A stretch of DNA of 6,689 nucleotides from a bacterium. GTDB taxonomy: Bacteria; Verrucomicrobiota; Verrucomicrobiia; Limisphaerales; UBA11358. The translations under genes were made by a program, and so were the position numbers. Shown piece by piece: positions 1 to 5,559 of the stretch. The stretch is taken from positions 1 to 6,689 of the forward strand of contig JAJXXI010000262.1 of assembly GCA_021781185.1 (NCBI GenBank). Reading direction: 5' to 3'. Each line of letters starts with the position of its first letter. The first letter of the stretch is position 1. Under the pieces are notes generated by a model. The model saw only the letters and a program-made list of their open reading frames with translations, ran no database searches and was not told where the DNA came from.

Positions 1-110
1 GACTGGTAACAAGGCAGGGTGGCGGCGAGACTCTCCCGCTGGCAGAATTGCAGCAGTTTTTTCTCACAGCGCGGACGCGTATGGGCAACATACCATGGAA
101 GTTGGCTCAC
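1..110 (-). CDS. NusG-family transcription antiterminator, N-terminal part (cut by window edge)
   Basis: This is a 5' fragment of 36 complete codons running leftward out of the window, read from a GTG at 110-108. It begins MSQLPWYVAHTRPRCEKKLL and continues to TLPCYQ. The WYVxHTRPRxEKKL block followed by a TLPCY segment is the classic first strand and helix of the NusG N-terminal domain, which binds the RNA polymerase clamp and suppresses pausing. The starting WYV sits about five residues in, as expected for a compact NusG paralogue. The same frame is closed by a TGA at 143-141, so the start must lie between 140 and 108, and GTG is the only usual start codon there. No strong Shine-Dalgarno is visible. 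Specialised NusG paralogues (RfaH, UpxY, LoaP types) often head exopolysaccharide operons, so such a cluster may lie to the left; that is inference. It could instead be a truncated remnant, since the rest is not visible. Confidence 0.75.
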   Translation of the reverse strand, partial: MSQLPWYVAHTRPRCEKKLLQFCQRESLAATLPCYQ

Positions 111-194
111 ACCATCAGCTTGCTGACCCGCCGACGGGTGTCAAGCTCGGGAGTGTTTTTCAAGATGAATGGGATGCATCCTGAGACTGGTCTT

Positions 195-237
195 TTTCAA
201 GTCGTTAAAAGCCTTATAAAACAAGGCTTTCTTGAAA
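195..237 (-). repeat. Nested inverted repeat (hairpin) upstream of the NusG-like gene
   Basis: An 8-base perfect inverted repeat, AAAGCCTT at 208-215 and AAGGCTTT at 223-230, encloses a 7-base A/T-rich loop. It is flanked by a second perfect 7-base pair of arms, TTTCAAG at 195-201 and CTTGAAA at 231-237, with a 6-base bulge on one side only. On the minus strand the inner stem ends in CTTTT, so it could be a weak terminator for whatever was transcribed through the LamG remnant, or a leader structure about 85 bases before the NusG-like start. The structure is seen directly. The role is inferred. Confidence 0.35.
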
Positions 238-266
238 CGAACAGTGGCCACTGGTCGGGTAAGGCA

Positions 267-526
267 GCCCGTCCCTTCGTTGTAAAGCTGCATCACTTCC
301 GCTGCCAGCAGCCCACTTTATCCGCATCCCCACCAGCGGATAACCCCACGGGTTGATGCCCAAAATCAAATCGCTGTTTGAGGTAACCGACGGCAAAGCC
401 AACGTAGCTGCCTGAATACGGCCCGCTGGCCACCTCGACGCCGTTGACGTAAATCGGCAGCGTGTTCCCCGTCTCCACATACACCGAGTGCGCCCACTCG
501 CAAGATGTGAACACCCCTTCCGGTGA
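267..526 (-). pseudogene. LamG/concanavalin A-like domain remnant, split over three frames
   Basis: Three consecutive minus-strand pieces together read like the second half of a LamG-type (Laminin G_3) domain, each in a different frame. Piece one (about 526-375) has EWAHSVYVETGN then IYVNGVEVASGPYSGSY, matching the family pattern of W-H-V followed by a YVNG-EVAS hairpin. Piece two (about 375-310) reads LILGINPWGYPLVG, like the usual IGxNPWG strand. Piece three (305-267) reads AAEVMQLYNEGTG, the standard closing helix. A TAA lies at 529-527, just before piece one, and piece three stays open until the TGA at 143-141. In Verrucomicrobiota such domains occur in large exported adhesins or carbohydrate-binding proteins. 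At least two frameshifts and loss of the upstream part argue that it is dead. Sequencing error is a less likely alternative, given the decay on both sides. Confidence 0.6.
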
Positions 527-745
527 TTAGAGGTATCCAAGGGTAATTCCGCGTGATCTTTTGGCGTTGGCAATCCATAAAGTGAGATCAGTTTTGGTTG
601 CCACTTTCATGCCACCTTGATAGTTCGGCACCTGCCCGAAAGTGTCTGTCGTGGTGCTGGTGTGAAATGGGTGTGAGACTAAATTTTTCCAATGAGGTTT
701 TGGGCTGGCTTTTTGAGGCATGCATGCCGAGCGTGCCCGGCAGGG
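527..745. other. Gene-poor stretch with no recognised feature
   Basis: Several open frames cross this interval on both strands, but none shows a recognisable motif, a convincing ribosome binding site or agreement with its neighbours. It separates the minus-strand LamG remnant from the plus-strand IS-associated remnant and probably contains the upstream, more degraded part of the LamG gene. No tRNA, terminal inverted repeat or direct repeat was seen. Confidence 0.4.
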
Positions 746-1068
746 ATGAATCCATCCAGGAAAACTCAACTGCTGGAACAAATCGCCGCCATTCCCGCCA
801 TGGAGCGGGGCAAATTCTCCCCCGTTCCTCGAACCGGCATCAAAAACTTCAATGCCGGCAGGAGGGGAGGAATCACTCCTGGCATGTCGCTGCGGACGAA
901 CTGCCCGCCGTGGAAAGCGCGCTGGCAGGCCATGCCCCATCCCGGCAATTGACCGAGGAGCATGCGGACCTGGTCATCCAGGAAACCCGCCAAAATATTG
1001 CTGCCGCCCAAAAAAGCATCGCTCCGCCCCCGTCCGCCTCGCGCAGGAAGATGAAATTCAGCCACTGA
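746..1068 (+). pseudogene. IS-associated small protein remnant (DUF6788-like), frameshifted
   Basis: An ATG at 746 with an AGGG just before it opens MNPSRKTQLLEQIAAIPAME, which runs cleanly to about 822. The matching continuation lies in a different frame from about 844, starting KLQCRQEGRNHSWHVAADEL and followed by PAVESALAGHA and HADLVIQETRQNIAAA, ending at a TGA at 1066-1068. The combined layout is an N-terminal helix, a short beta pair around LQC-x-x-x-GRNH, then a long helix ending in ETRQNI. It resembles small conserved proteins (I recall them as DUF6788) encoded beside transposases in Verrucomicrobiota; the name is from memory and unverified. At least one frameshift and probably a short deletion at about 823-843 break it. 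After the stop, an open frame with LIARFESGEL (about 1060-1100) may be the start of the partner transposase, but it degrades within 100 bases. No catalytic transposase region or terminal repeats are visible. Confidence 0.5.
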
Positions 1069-1256
1069 TCGCCCGCTTTGAATCCGGGGAGTTGCACGGC
1101 CAGGAGACGCCAGCACCCACCCGGCCAGTGCGGCGCGCCGGTCCCGTATGCCAGCCGTCGCCGGGAGGACTTCTGGAAATTCAGACTCAACCAACACGCC
1201 GCACGCAACGACACCCTGCCGCGAGCGGCATGAAGGAAGAATTTTGTCTCACACCC
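1069..1256. other. Decayed stretch between two remnants
   Basis: Plus-strand frames here contain short protein-like patches (LIARFESGEL at the start, RRAGPVCQPS further on), but none continues long enough to identify. It may be a degraded transposase 5' region joined to the response-regulator tail that follows. The open frame spanning 852-1409 is a chance fusion of these pieces. Confidence 0.3.
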
Positions 1257-1409
1257 ATCCAAGCCGGAACCCACGGTTATGTGTTGAAAAAATCCACCGG
1301 GGAGGATTTGATTCCCGCTTTGTGTGCCGTTGCGGCCGGCCAGAAATGGATTCCCAAGCAAATTTCCACCCGCCTGGCCGCGCGAAAAACGAGACTGATC
1401 CTCGTTTAA
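1257..1409 (+). pseudogene. NarL/FixJ-type response regulator fragment
   Basis: About 50 in-frame residues read IQAGTHGYVLKKSTGEDLIP, then ALCAVAAGQKWIPKQIST, RLAARKT and a TAA at 1407-1409. This is the distal end of a receiver domain and the linker of NarL-type regulators: AGAxGYxLK with the conserved lysine (first K of KKS at 1287-1289), then the E-D-L-x-x-A-L-x-A-V-A-x-G helix and the P-x-x-S-x-R-L-A linker. The phosphoacceptor aspartate region is missing upstream, and the LTxRExEVL helix-turn-helix that should follow is missing downstream. The fragment stops 25 bases before the end of hemN on the other strand. It is a truncated relic, not a working gene. The family assignment is fairly secure, the original target unknown. 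Confidence 0.6.
1385..1407 (-). terminator. Putative rho-independent terminator of hemE-hemN
   Basis: On the minus strand, 28 bases after the hemN stop codon, a perfect 7-base stem AAACGAG/CTCGTTT (1401-1407 and 1387-1393) with a 7-base loop is followed directly by a run of five T. The stem is short, with only three G/C pairs, so it may be weak. Position and orientation fit the end of the heme operon. It overlaps the last codons of the response-regulator relic on the plus strand. Confidence 0.4.
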
Positions 1410-1434
1410 TTCGTGTTTCATTTGCGGCTGAAAA

Positions 1435-2811
1435 CTATATCGTCTTAGAATGTCTTTGCTCGTTCGCCGCGCCGAGCGTGTTGTCGAAGCACATCGCAAT
1501 GTTGCGGATGAACAAACGGCCGGCGTCGGTCACTTCGAGGCCGCCGGGCTTTTGCTTCACGAGACCGTCGGCGGCAAACGGTGAGAGCAAAGCCAATTCC
1601 TTTGCAAAATGCTGCTCGAAATTGATGCCGAGTTTCGCGCTCATCGCGTCAAAATCGAGCGAGAGATCGCACATGGTTCGCATGATGGTTTCGCGGCGGA
1701 TTTTGTCCTCGTCAGTCACGAAATAGGCCTTGTGCAGCGGCACGTTGCCGGCGTCCACGGCGGCTTGATACTTGGGCAACTCCTTTTCGTTCTGCCAGTA
1801 AACCTCGGGCGTCTGCGAAACGCCGGACATGCCAAAAGCATAAATATCCGAGCCGGCGCGCGTGCTGTAGCCCTGGAAATTCCGCTGCAACTGTTTGTTC
1901 TTCTGCGCAATGGTCAGTTCGTCGTTCGGCTTGGCAAAATGGTCCATGCCGATATAGACGTATTGATTGTCCGCCGTGAGTCGTTCGATGACGAGCTTGA
2001 GCACTTCCAGTTTGCTTTCCGGCGTGGGCAGGACTTTTTGTTCCAGAATTTTTTGCGACGGCTTGATCCACGGCACGTGCGCGTAGCTGAAAACAGCGAG
2101 CCGGTCCGGCTTCATCGTCAGCACCGTGTCGAGTGTTTCGTTGAAGGAAGCCGGCGTCTGGTGCGGCAATCCGTAAATCAGATCGAGGTTGATGGACTTG
2201 TAGCCGAGTTCGCGCATCCAGTCCATCGCCTGCTGCGTCATCTCGCGCGGCTGGATGCGATGAACCGCTTCCTGCACTTGCGGATTGAAATCCTGCACGC
2301 CCATCGAGGCGCGGTTGAAACCAATTTCGCGCAGTGCCACCATGTGTTCGCGCGTCAGCCGGCGCGGATCCACTTCCACACTCGCCTCGATGTTCGGCGA
2401 AAACGTGAAGTGCTTGTGAATGATGTCGCCGAGGCGGCGGATTTCGTCGGGCCGCAGAAACGTGGGCGAGCCGCCGCCGAAATGAAGTTGAACGGCTTTC
2501 CGGTCCGGGTTCAGCATCGGTGCGAGCCGGGCGACTTCGCGGCCGAGATAATCAATGTAATCAAGGCCTTTGTCGTGGTTCAGTGTGATGACGGTTGTGC
2601 AGCCACAAAACCAGCAGAGCGTTTCGCAGAACGGGATGTGAAAATAAACCGAGAGATCGCGCGGCGTGCGGTTATTGTCCTCCAGCTTTGCGGAGAGCTG
2701 TTCCCACGTGACGGCATCGGTGAATTTCGTCGCGGGCGGATAGCTGGTGTAACGCGGCCCGGCCACGTTGTATTTTTTCACCAGATCGAGATCTACATTC
2801 AGCGTTTTCAT
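1435..2811 (-). CDS. hemN: Oxygen-independent coproporphyrinogen III oxidase (radical SAM)
   Basis: This cytoplasmic radical SAM enzyme oxidatively decarboxylates two propionate side chains of coproporphyrinogen III to vinyl groups, giving protoporphyrinogen IX without oxygen. The 458-residue protein is full length for the family (E. coli HemN has 457). Cysteines 62, 66 and 69 form the CxxxCxxC iron-sulfur motif, followed by Cys71 as in true HemN; Tyr56, GGGSPT (112-117), VEVDPR (145-150), the NFQGYST block (311-317) and the RNIAMCFD element near the C terminus are all present. These last features separate HemN from HemW-like proteins, which lack the fourth cysteine and the C-terminal region. 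The start ATG overlaps the hemE stop as ATGA, with no obvious Shine-Dalgarno, which suggests translational coupling. It carries out the step directly after HemE. No oxygen-dependent HemF is seen in the window. A terminator-like hairpin follows. Confidence 0.97.
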   Translation of the reverse strand: MKTLNVDLDLVKKYNVAGPRYTSYPPATKFTDAVTWEQLSAKLEDNNRTPRDLSVYFHIPFCETLCWFCGCTTVITLNHDKGLDYIDYLGREVARLAPMLNPDRKAVQLHFGGGSPTFLRPDEIRRLGDIIHKHFTFSPNIEASVEVDPRRLTREHMVALREIGFNRASMGVQDFNPQVQEAVHRIQPREMTQQAMDWMRELGYKSINLDLIYGLPHQTPASFNETLDTVLTMKPDRLAVFSYAHVPWIKPSQKILEQKVLPTPESKLEVLKLVIERLTADNQYVYIGMDHFAKPNDELTIAQKNKQLQRNFQGYSTRAGSDIYAFGMSGVSQTPEVYWQNEKELPKYQAAVDAGNVPLHKAYFVTDEDKIRRETIMRTMCDLSLDFDAMSAKLGINFEQHFAKELALLSPFAADGLVKQKPGGLEVTDAGRLFIRNIAMCFDNTLGAANEQRHSKTI

Positions 2812-3878
2812 TTGAAACTTTTAACAGTGTCCACCAAGGCGGCGATGTTTTCCAGCTTGGCGGCCGTTGTCAAACCGTGGCCGAGGTTGAAGATGTGACC
2901 AGGCCGGCCGCGCATGGCCGCGAGAATTTTTCCCGTTTCCGCCGCGACGACCTCCGGCGTGGATTCGGCGATGTGTGTGGGCGAAAGATTGCCCTGCATG
3001 GCAATGTGCGCCGGAATGATTTTTCGCGCCTCGGCAATTGAAGTCTGCCAGTCAATGCCCAGCACGTTAGCTCCGCTGGCGATCAGGTCAGGCCAGTTGC
3101 CGTGCGTGCCGAGCGAGAAATTAATGACCGGAACTTTGCCGCCGAGGTTGGCAATGATCTGGTTTGTCCAGCGTCCGGAGGCTTCCTGAAATTCCGTCGC
3201 GGCCAGATGTCCGCCATGGCTGTCGAAGATTTGCAGCGCGTCAATGCCGGTCGCGATTTGCATTTGCAGATAGGCGGTGACAGCGGCGGTAAGCTTCTCG
3301 GCGAGCGCGTAGTAGGTTTTCGGGTCTTCGCGGAATAATTGCAGTGCGCGACTGTATTTCGGCACGCTGGCCCCTTCCATCATGAATGTCGCCAGCGTCC
3401 ACGGGGAGCCGGTGAAGCCAAGCAGGGCGGTGTTTTCCCCAAGTTCCCGGCGGAGTATCCGCAGCGCCTTGTCCACATAGCTCAGCCGCTCGACCACGCG
3501 TTCAACCGACAGTTTATCAATGTCCGCCTTGCTCGTTACCGCAAAATCCATCTGCACTCCGCCGGTTTCCTTGAAATGGTAGGTCTGCCCCATTGCCTCG
3601 GGAATCACGAGGATGTCGCTGAACAGGATCGCGGCGTCAAAGCCAAAACGACGCACCGGCTGGAGGGTGACTTCCACAGCCAGCTCGGGATTTTGCACGA
3701 GTTGGACGAAGGTGTAAGTCTCCTTGAGTTTGCGGTATTCTGGCAGGGCGCGGCCGGCCTGACGCATCAACCACATGGGCGGCCGGTCCACCGGCTGGCA
3801 ATGGGCGGCCCGGACAAAACGGTCGCGGGCGGTAAAGGCCTGATTTTTACCCGTCGTTTTCAATTCAGTGACATTCAT
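2808..3878 (-). CDS. hemE: Uroporphyrinogen III decarboxylase
   Basis: This soluble enzyme removes the four acetate carboxyls of uroporphyrinogen III to give coproporphyrinogen III, the substrate of the adjacent HemN. With the start at 3878 it has 356 residues, normal for the family. Visible signatures are PMWLMRQAGR (34-43, with the substrate-binding arginines 39 and 43), FSDIL with the key aspartate 88, GFTGSPWTLATFMMEG (154-169), FDSHGG (218-223) and NLGHGL with histidine 334. The tyrosine normally in the second signature is phenylalanine here (residue 165). An upstream in-frame ATG at 3944 would add 22 residues (MPRIAKRSTDRLL...), which look unlike the family. I prefer 3878 because it places the RF-xxA-DRPP segment at the usual distance from the N terminus. 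Neither start has a clear Shine-Dalgarno. It is first in the operon, and its stop overlaps the hemN start. Confidence 0.97.
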   Translation of the reverse strand: MNVTELKTTGKNQAFTARDRFVRAAHCQPVDRPPMWLMRQAGRALPEYRKLKETYTFVQLVQNPELAVEVTLQPVRRFGFDAAILFSDILVIPEAMGQTYHFKETGGVQMDFAVTSKADIDKLSVERVVERLSYVDKALRILRRELGENTALLGFTGSPWTLATFMMEGASVPKYSRALQLFREDPKTYYALAEKLTAAVTAYLQMQIATGIDALQIFDSHGGHLAATEFQEASGRWTNQIIANLGGKVPVINFSLGTHGNWPDLIASGANVLGIDWQTSIAEARKIIPAHIAMQGNLSPTHIAESTPEVVAAETGKILAAMRGRPGHIFNLGHGLTTAAKLENIAALVDTVKSFK

Positions 3879-3883
3879 TGGAA

Positions 3884-3911
3884 ATAATAACCGTCCACCG
3901 CCTAACAGCAA
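3884..3911 (-). promoter_or_regulatory. Possible hemE promoter, leaderless configuration
   Basis: On the minus strand, TTGCTG (3911-3906) lies 16 bases from TATTAT (3889-3884), a one-mismatch -10 box. The -10 box ends only 5 bases before the hemE ATG at 3878, so transcription would begin at or beside the start codon and the message would be leaderless. This fits the missing Shine-Dalgarno. The -35 match is only 3 of 6, so the call is tentative. Confidence 0.25.
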
Positions 3912-3926
3912 CCGGTCGGTTGACCG
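3909..3926. repeat. Two overlapping, mutually exclusive short hairpins
   Basis: CAACC (3909-3913) can pair with GGTTG (3918-3922) around a 4-base loop, while CGGTC (3913-3917) can instead pair with GACCG (3922-3926). Both stems are perfect 5-base pairs and share bases. The site sits 31-48 bases upstream of the preferred hemE start, over the putative -35 region, and could be an operator or, if transcription starts further up, a leader structure. It may be chance. Confidence 0.2.
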
Positions 3927-4164
3927 CTTCGCTATTCTTGGCATTGGCGGATCTAATAAAATTTACGTCAAACACGCGCGGTGAAATAAATCGCTCCCGA
4001 GGTTGTAAATTGACGGTCCCAGCCAAAGGTGGTTTCTCGATATTTTCAAGGTTCACCGGGCTTGGCGGGCCCCGAAAATCTACCGGAGCGGGAGCTGTTT
4101 GAACAGGCTACACTGCCAAAATTATTTGCAACTTTGCATCCTCCGTGGGTTTTAAGCTGGAGCG
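3927..4164. other. Divergent intergenic region between hemE and the membrane-protein gene
   Basis: Together with the hemE-proximal sites, this makes a 286-base gap between two divergent starts. It holds A/T-rich patches (about 3950-3965 and 4117-4130) suited to promoters, and a TTGAAC at 4099-4104 followed by ATTATTT that could be a poor plus-strand promoter. A GGAG at 4159-4162 lies just two bases before the ATG at 4165, unusually close for a ribosome binding site. No sigma-factor gene, RNA gene or riboswitch was recognised. Confidence 0.4.
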
Positions 4165-4626
4165 ATGAAAGACCAATCTTCAGATGAGCGCGAGTCGTTG
4201 TGGCGCCGGACGCCTTCGGAAGCCGGCCGTGCCGAGTTGAGCGCCCGACCGGAGCTGGAGTTGGATGCCCGCCTGACGGAGGCGCTGGCCCGGGTTCCCG
4301 AAGTGCCGGTTTCTTCCAATTTTACCGCCCGAGTCCTGAGGGCCATTGACTTGGAAGAGGCCGGTGCATCCGGTCGGAACTGGCATTGGACTTGGCGTTC
4401 GCTGTTGCCCCGCGTGGCCGTGGCCGCCGCCATTCTGATTTTTGCCGGCCTCAGCCTCCAACGTTATGAGGCGCACGCCCATCGTCTCGAACTGGCTAAA
4501 AATGTGGCGATGATTGCCGCCACGCCGCCACCGCCAAGCGTGGATGTCCTGGAAAATCTTGATGCCATCCAGCGCATGGGCGCATCTGCTCATGCCGATG
4601 GCGAACTGCTGGCTGCATTGCAATGA
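4165..4626 (+). CDS. Small single-span membrane protein, anti-sigma-like
   Basis: A 153-residue protein with a hydrophilic, charged N-terminal half that should face the cytoplasm, one clear membrane span at about 83-99 (RVAVAAAILIFAGLSL), and a short outside tail. Before the span is LARVPEVPVSSNFTARVLRA (41-60), a segment I recall from small membrane proteins that follow ECF sigma factors in Verrucomicrobiota; after it comes VLENLDAIQRM and a final GELLAALQ. No zinc-binding HxxxCxxC motif of ZAS anti-sigma factors is present. Its last codon and stop overlap the ATG of the next gene as ATGA, so the two are probably co-translated. The pair recalls the DUF3619-DUF3106 arrangement behind rpoE-like genes in Betaproteobacteria. 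No sigma factor is in the window, so an anti-sigma role is inferred from layout only. Confidence 0.72.
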   Translation: MKDQSSDERESLWRRTPSEAGRAELSARPELELDARLTEALARVPEVPVSSNFTARVLRAIDLEEAGASGRNWHWTWRSLLPRVAVAAAILIFAGLSLQRYEAHAHRLELAKNVAMIAATPPPPSVDVLENLDAIQRMGASAHADGELLAALQ

Positions 4627-5510
4627 GACGGCTTCGCCAGATCATCCTGTGCCTGATCGCCGCCGCGCCGCTTTCCATTCTGGCCCAAAACACGGTGCCG
4701 GGACCGGTTCGGGCCAGCTTGAAACATTCTTCAACGGTTTTGCCGGTGCAGTCGCCGGTCAGTTTTTTTCGGAAACTACTGGCCATGAGTCCGGTAGAGC
4801 GAACGAACTGCCTCGCGAACCGTTCGGCTGAGGCCCGCGCCCATATTCTGGCCAAGGTGGCTGAATATGAGCAGCTTTCCCCCGACGACCGCGAGTTGCG
4901 CCTGCGCGCCACCGACCTGCGCTGGTGGCTGACCCCCATGCTGCGCATGTCGCCGACCAACCGGATGGCTCGGCTGGCGCAGGTGCCGGAAGAATTGCGT
5001 CCACTGGTTCAGTCGCGGCTGGAGCAATGGAGCATTTTGCCGCCGCCGTTGCAGCAGGAATTTCTGGCGAACGACCAGGCGCTGCATTATTTCGCCCGCA
5101 TTGAAGACCCCAGCCAGCCGGTGGGGACTGCGCAACAACAAAAAATCGCGAGGCAGTTCAATCATTTTTTTGAACTGACTGAGCAGGAAAAGGATCAAAC
5201 CCTCAACCTGCTTTCCGAAGACGAACGGGTGAAGATGGAAGACACCTTGAAAACCTTTGAACATTTGCCGCCCCAGCAGCGCGAATTGTGCGTGCGCAAT
5301 TATGCGCGTTTTGCCGGGATGAGTGCCGATGAACGTGCCGAGTTTTTGAAAAATGCCGAGCGCTGGTCCAAAATGACGCCCGGGGAACGCCAATCCTGGC
5401 GTGAACTGGTGCAGCAAGTGCCCATCTGGCCGGCGGGTTGGACGCCCAACCAGCCTCCGCCACTGCCGCCCGGTGTTTCCGGCCCAAGGGTGGCGACGAA
5501 TTCAAACTGA
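4623..5510 (+). CDS. Exported DUF3106-like repeat protein
   Basis: A 295-residue protein with a signal peptide: RRLR, a hydrophobic stretch (IILCLIAAAPLSIL), then a likely cleavage after Ala21 (SILA-QN). The mature part is helical and built from repeats with the core [ML]-[ST/P]-x-x-x-[RK]: MSPVER (55), LSPDDR (85), MSPTNR (109), LTEQEK (185), LSEDER (197), LPPQQR (215), MSADER (233) and MTPGER (251). The last four are exactly 18 residues apart, and tryptophans or aromatics precede several (RWSKM, RFAGM). This is the pattern of DUF3106 proteins, whose function is unknown. The tail (270-285) is proline-rich (PNQPPPLPPG). It overlaps the upstream membrane-protein gene by 4 bases, suggesting a shared function at the envelope. 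No enzymatic motif is visible. Periplasmic location is inferred from the signal peptide. Confidence 0.8.
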   Translation: MRRLRQIILCLIAAAPLSILAQNTVPGPVRASLKHSSTVLPVQSPVSFFRKLLAMSPVERTNCLANRSAEARAHILAKVAEYEQLSPDDRELRLRATDLRWWLTPMLRMSPTNRMARLAQVPEELRPLVQSRLEQWSILPPPLQQEFLANDQALHYFARIEDPSQPVGTAQQQKIARQFNHFFELTEQEKDQTLNLLSEDERVKMEDTLKTFEHLPPQQRELCVRNYARFAGMSADERAEFLKNAERWSKMTPGERQSWRELVQQVPIWPAGWTPNQPPPLPPGVSGPRVATNSN

Positions 5511-5559
5511 GCCGCCGTTTCAATCTTCCATTTTTACCGCCGCAATCTAATCTCCCGCC

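Noticed and set aside
48..356. Plus-strand open frame of 102 codons at the left end
   Set aside because: It runs antisense to both the NusG-like start and the LamG remnant, which have clear family motifs; its own product has none.
852..1409. A single 185-codon plus-strand gene
   Set aside because: Only its end matches a family (NarL receiver tail) and its middle overlaps the IS-associated remnant in another frame, so it is a chance join of relics with no ribosome binding site.
873..1499. Minus-strand open frame of 208 codons running into hemN
   Set aside because: It overlaps the end of hemN in a different frame and has no recognisable motif; the plus-strand relics explain the open frame.
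1609..2898. Long plus-strand open frame of 429 codons opposite hemN
   Set aside because: It lies antisense to the well-supported hemN, has arginine/histidine/valine-rich composition typical of a GC-rich shadow frame, and shows no domain motif.
3879..3944. Longer HemE start at 3944
   Set aside because: The extra 22 residues are rich in Arg and Leu, unlike the family N terminus, and overlap a probable promoter; the 3878 start gives the usual length. Not fully excluded.
3943..3971. TTGACG as a -35 box for hemE
   Set aside because: No acceptable -10 hexamer occurs at 16-18 bases; the sequence there is GCCAAT.
4776..5417. Minus-strand open frame of 213 codons opposite the DUF3106-like gene
   Set aside because: Antisense shadow; the plus strand has a signal peptide, repeats and an ATGA overlap with its neighbour.
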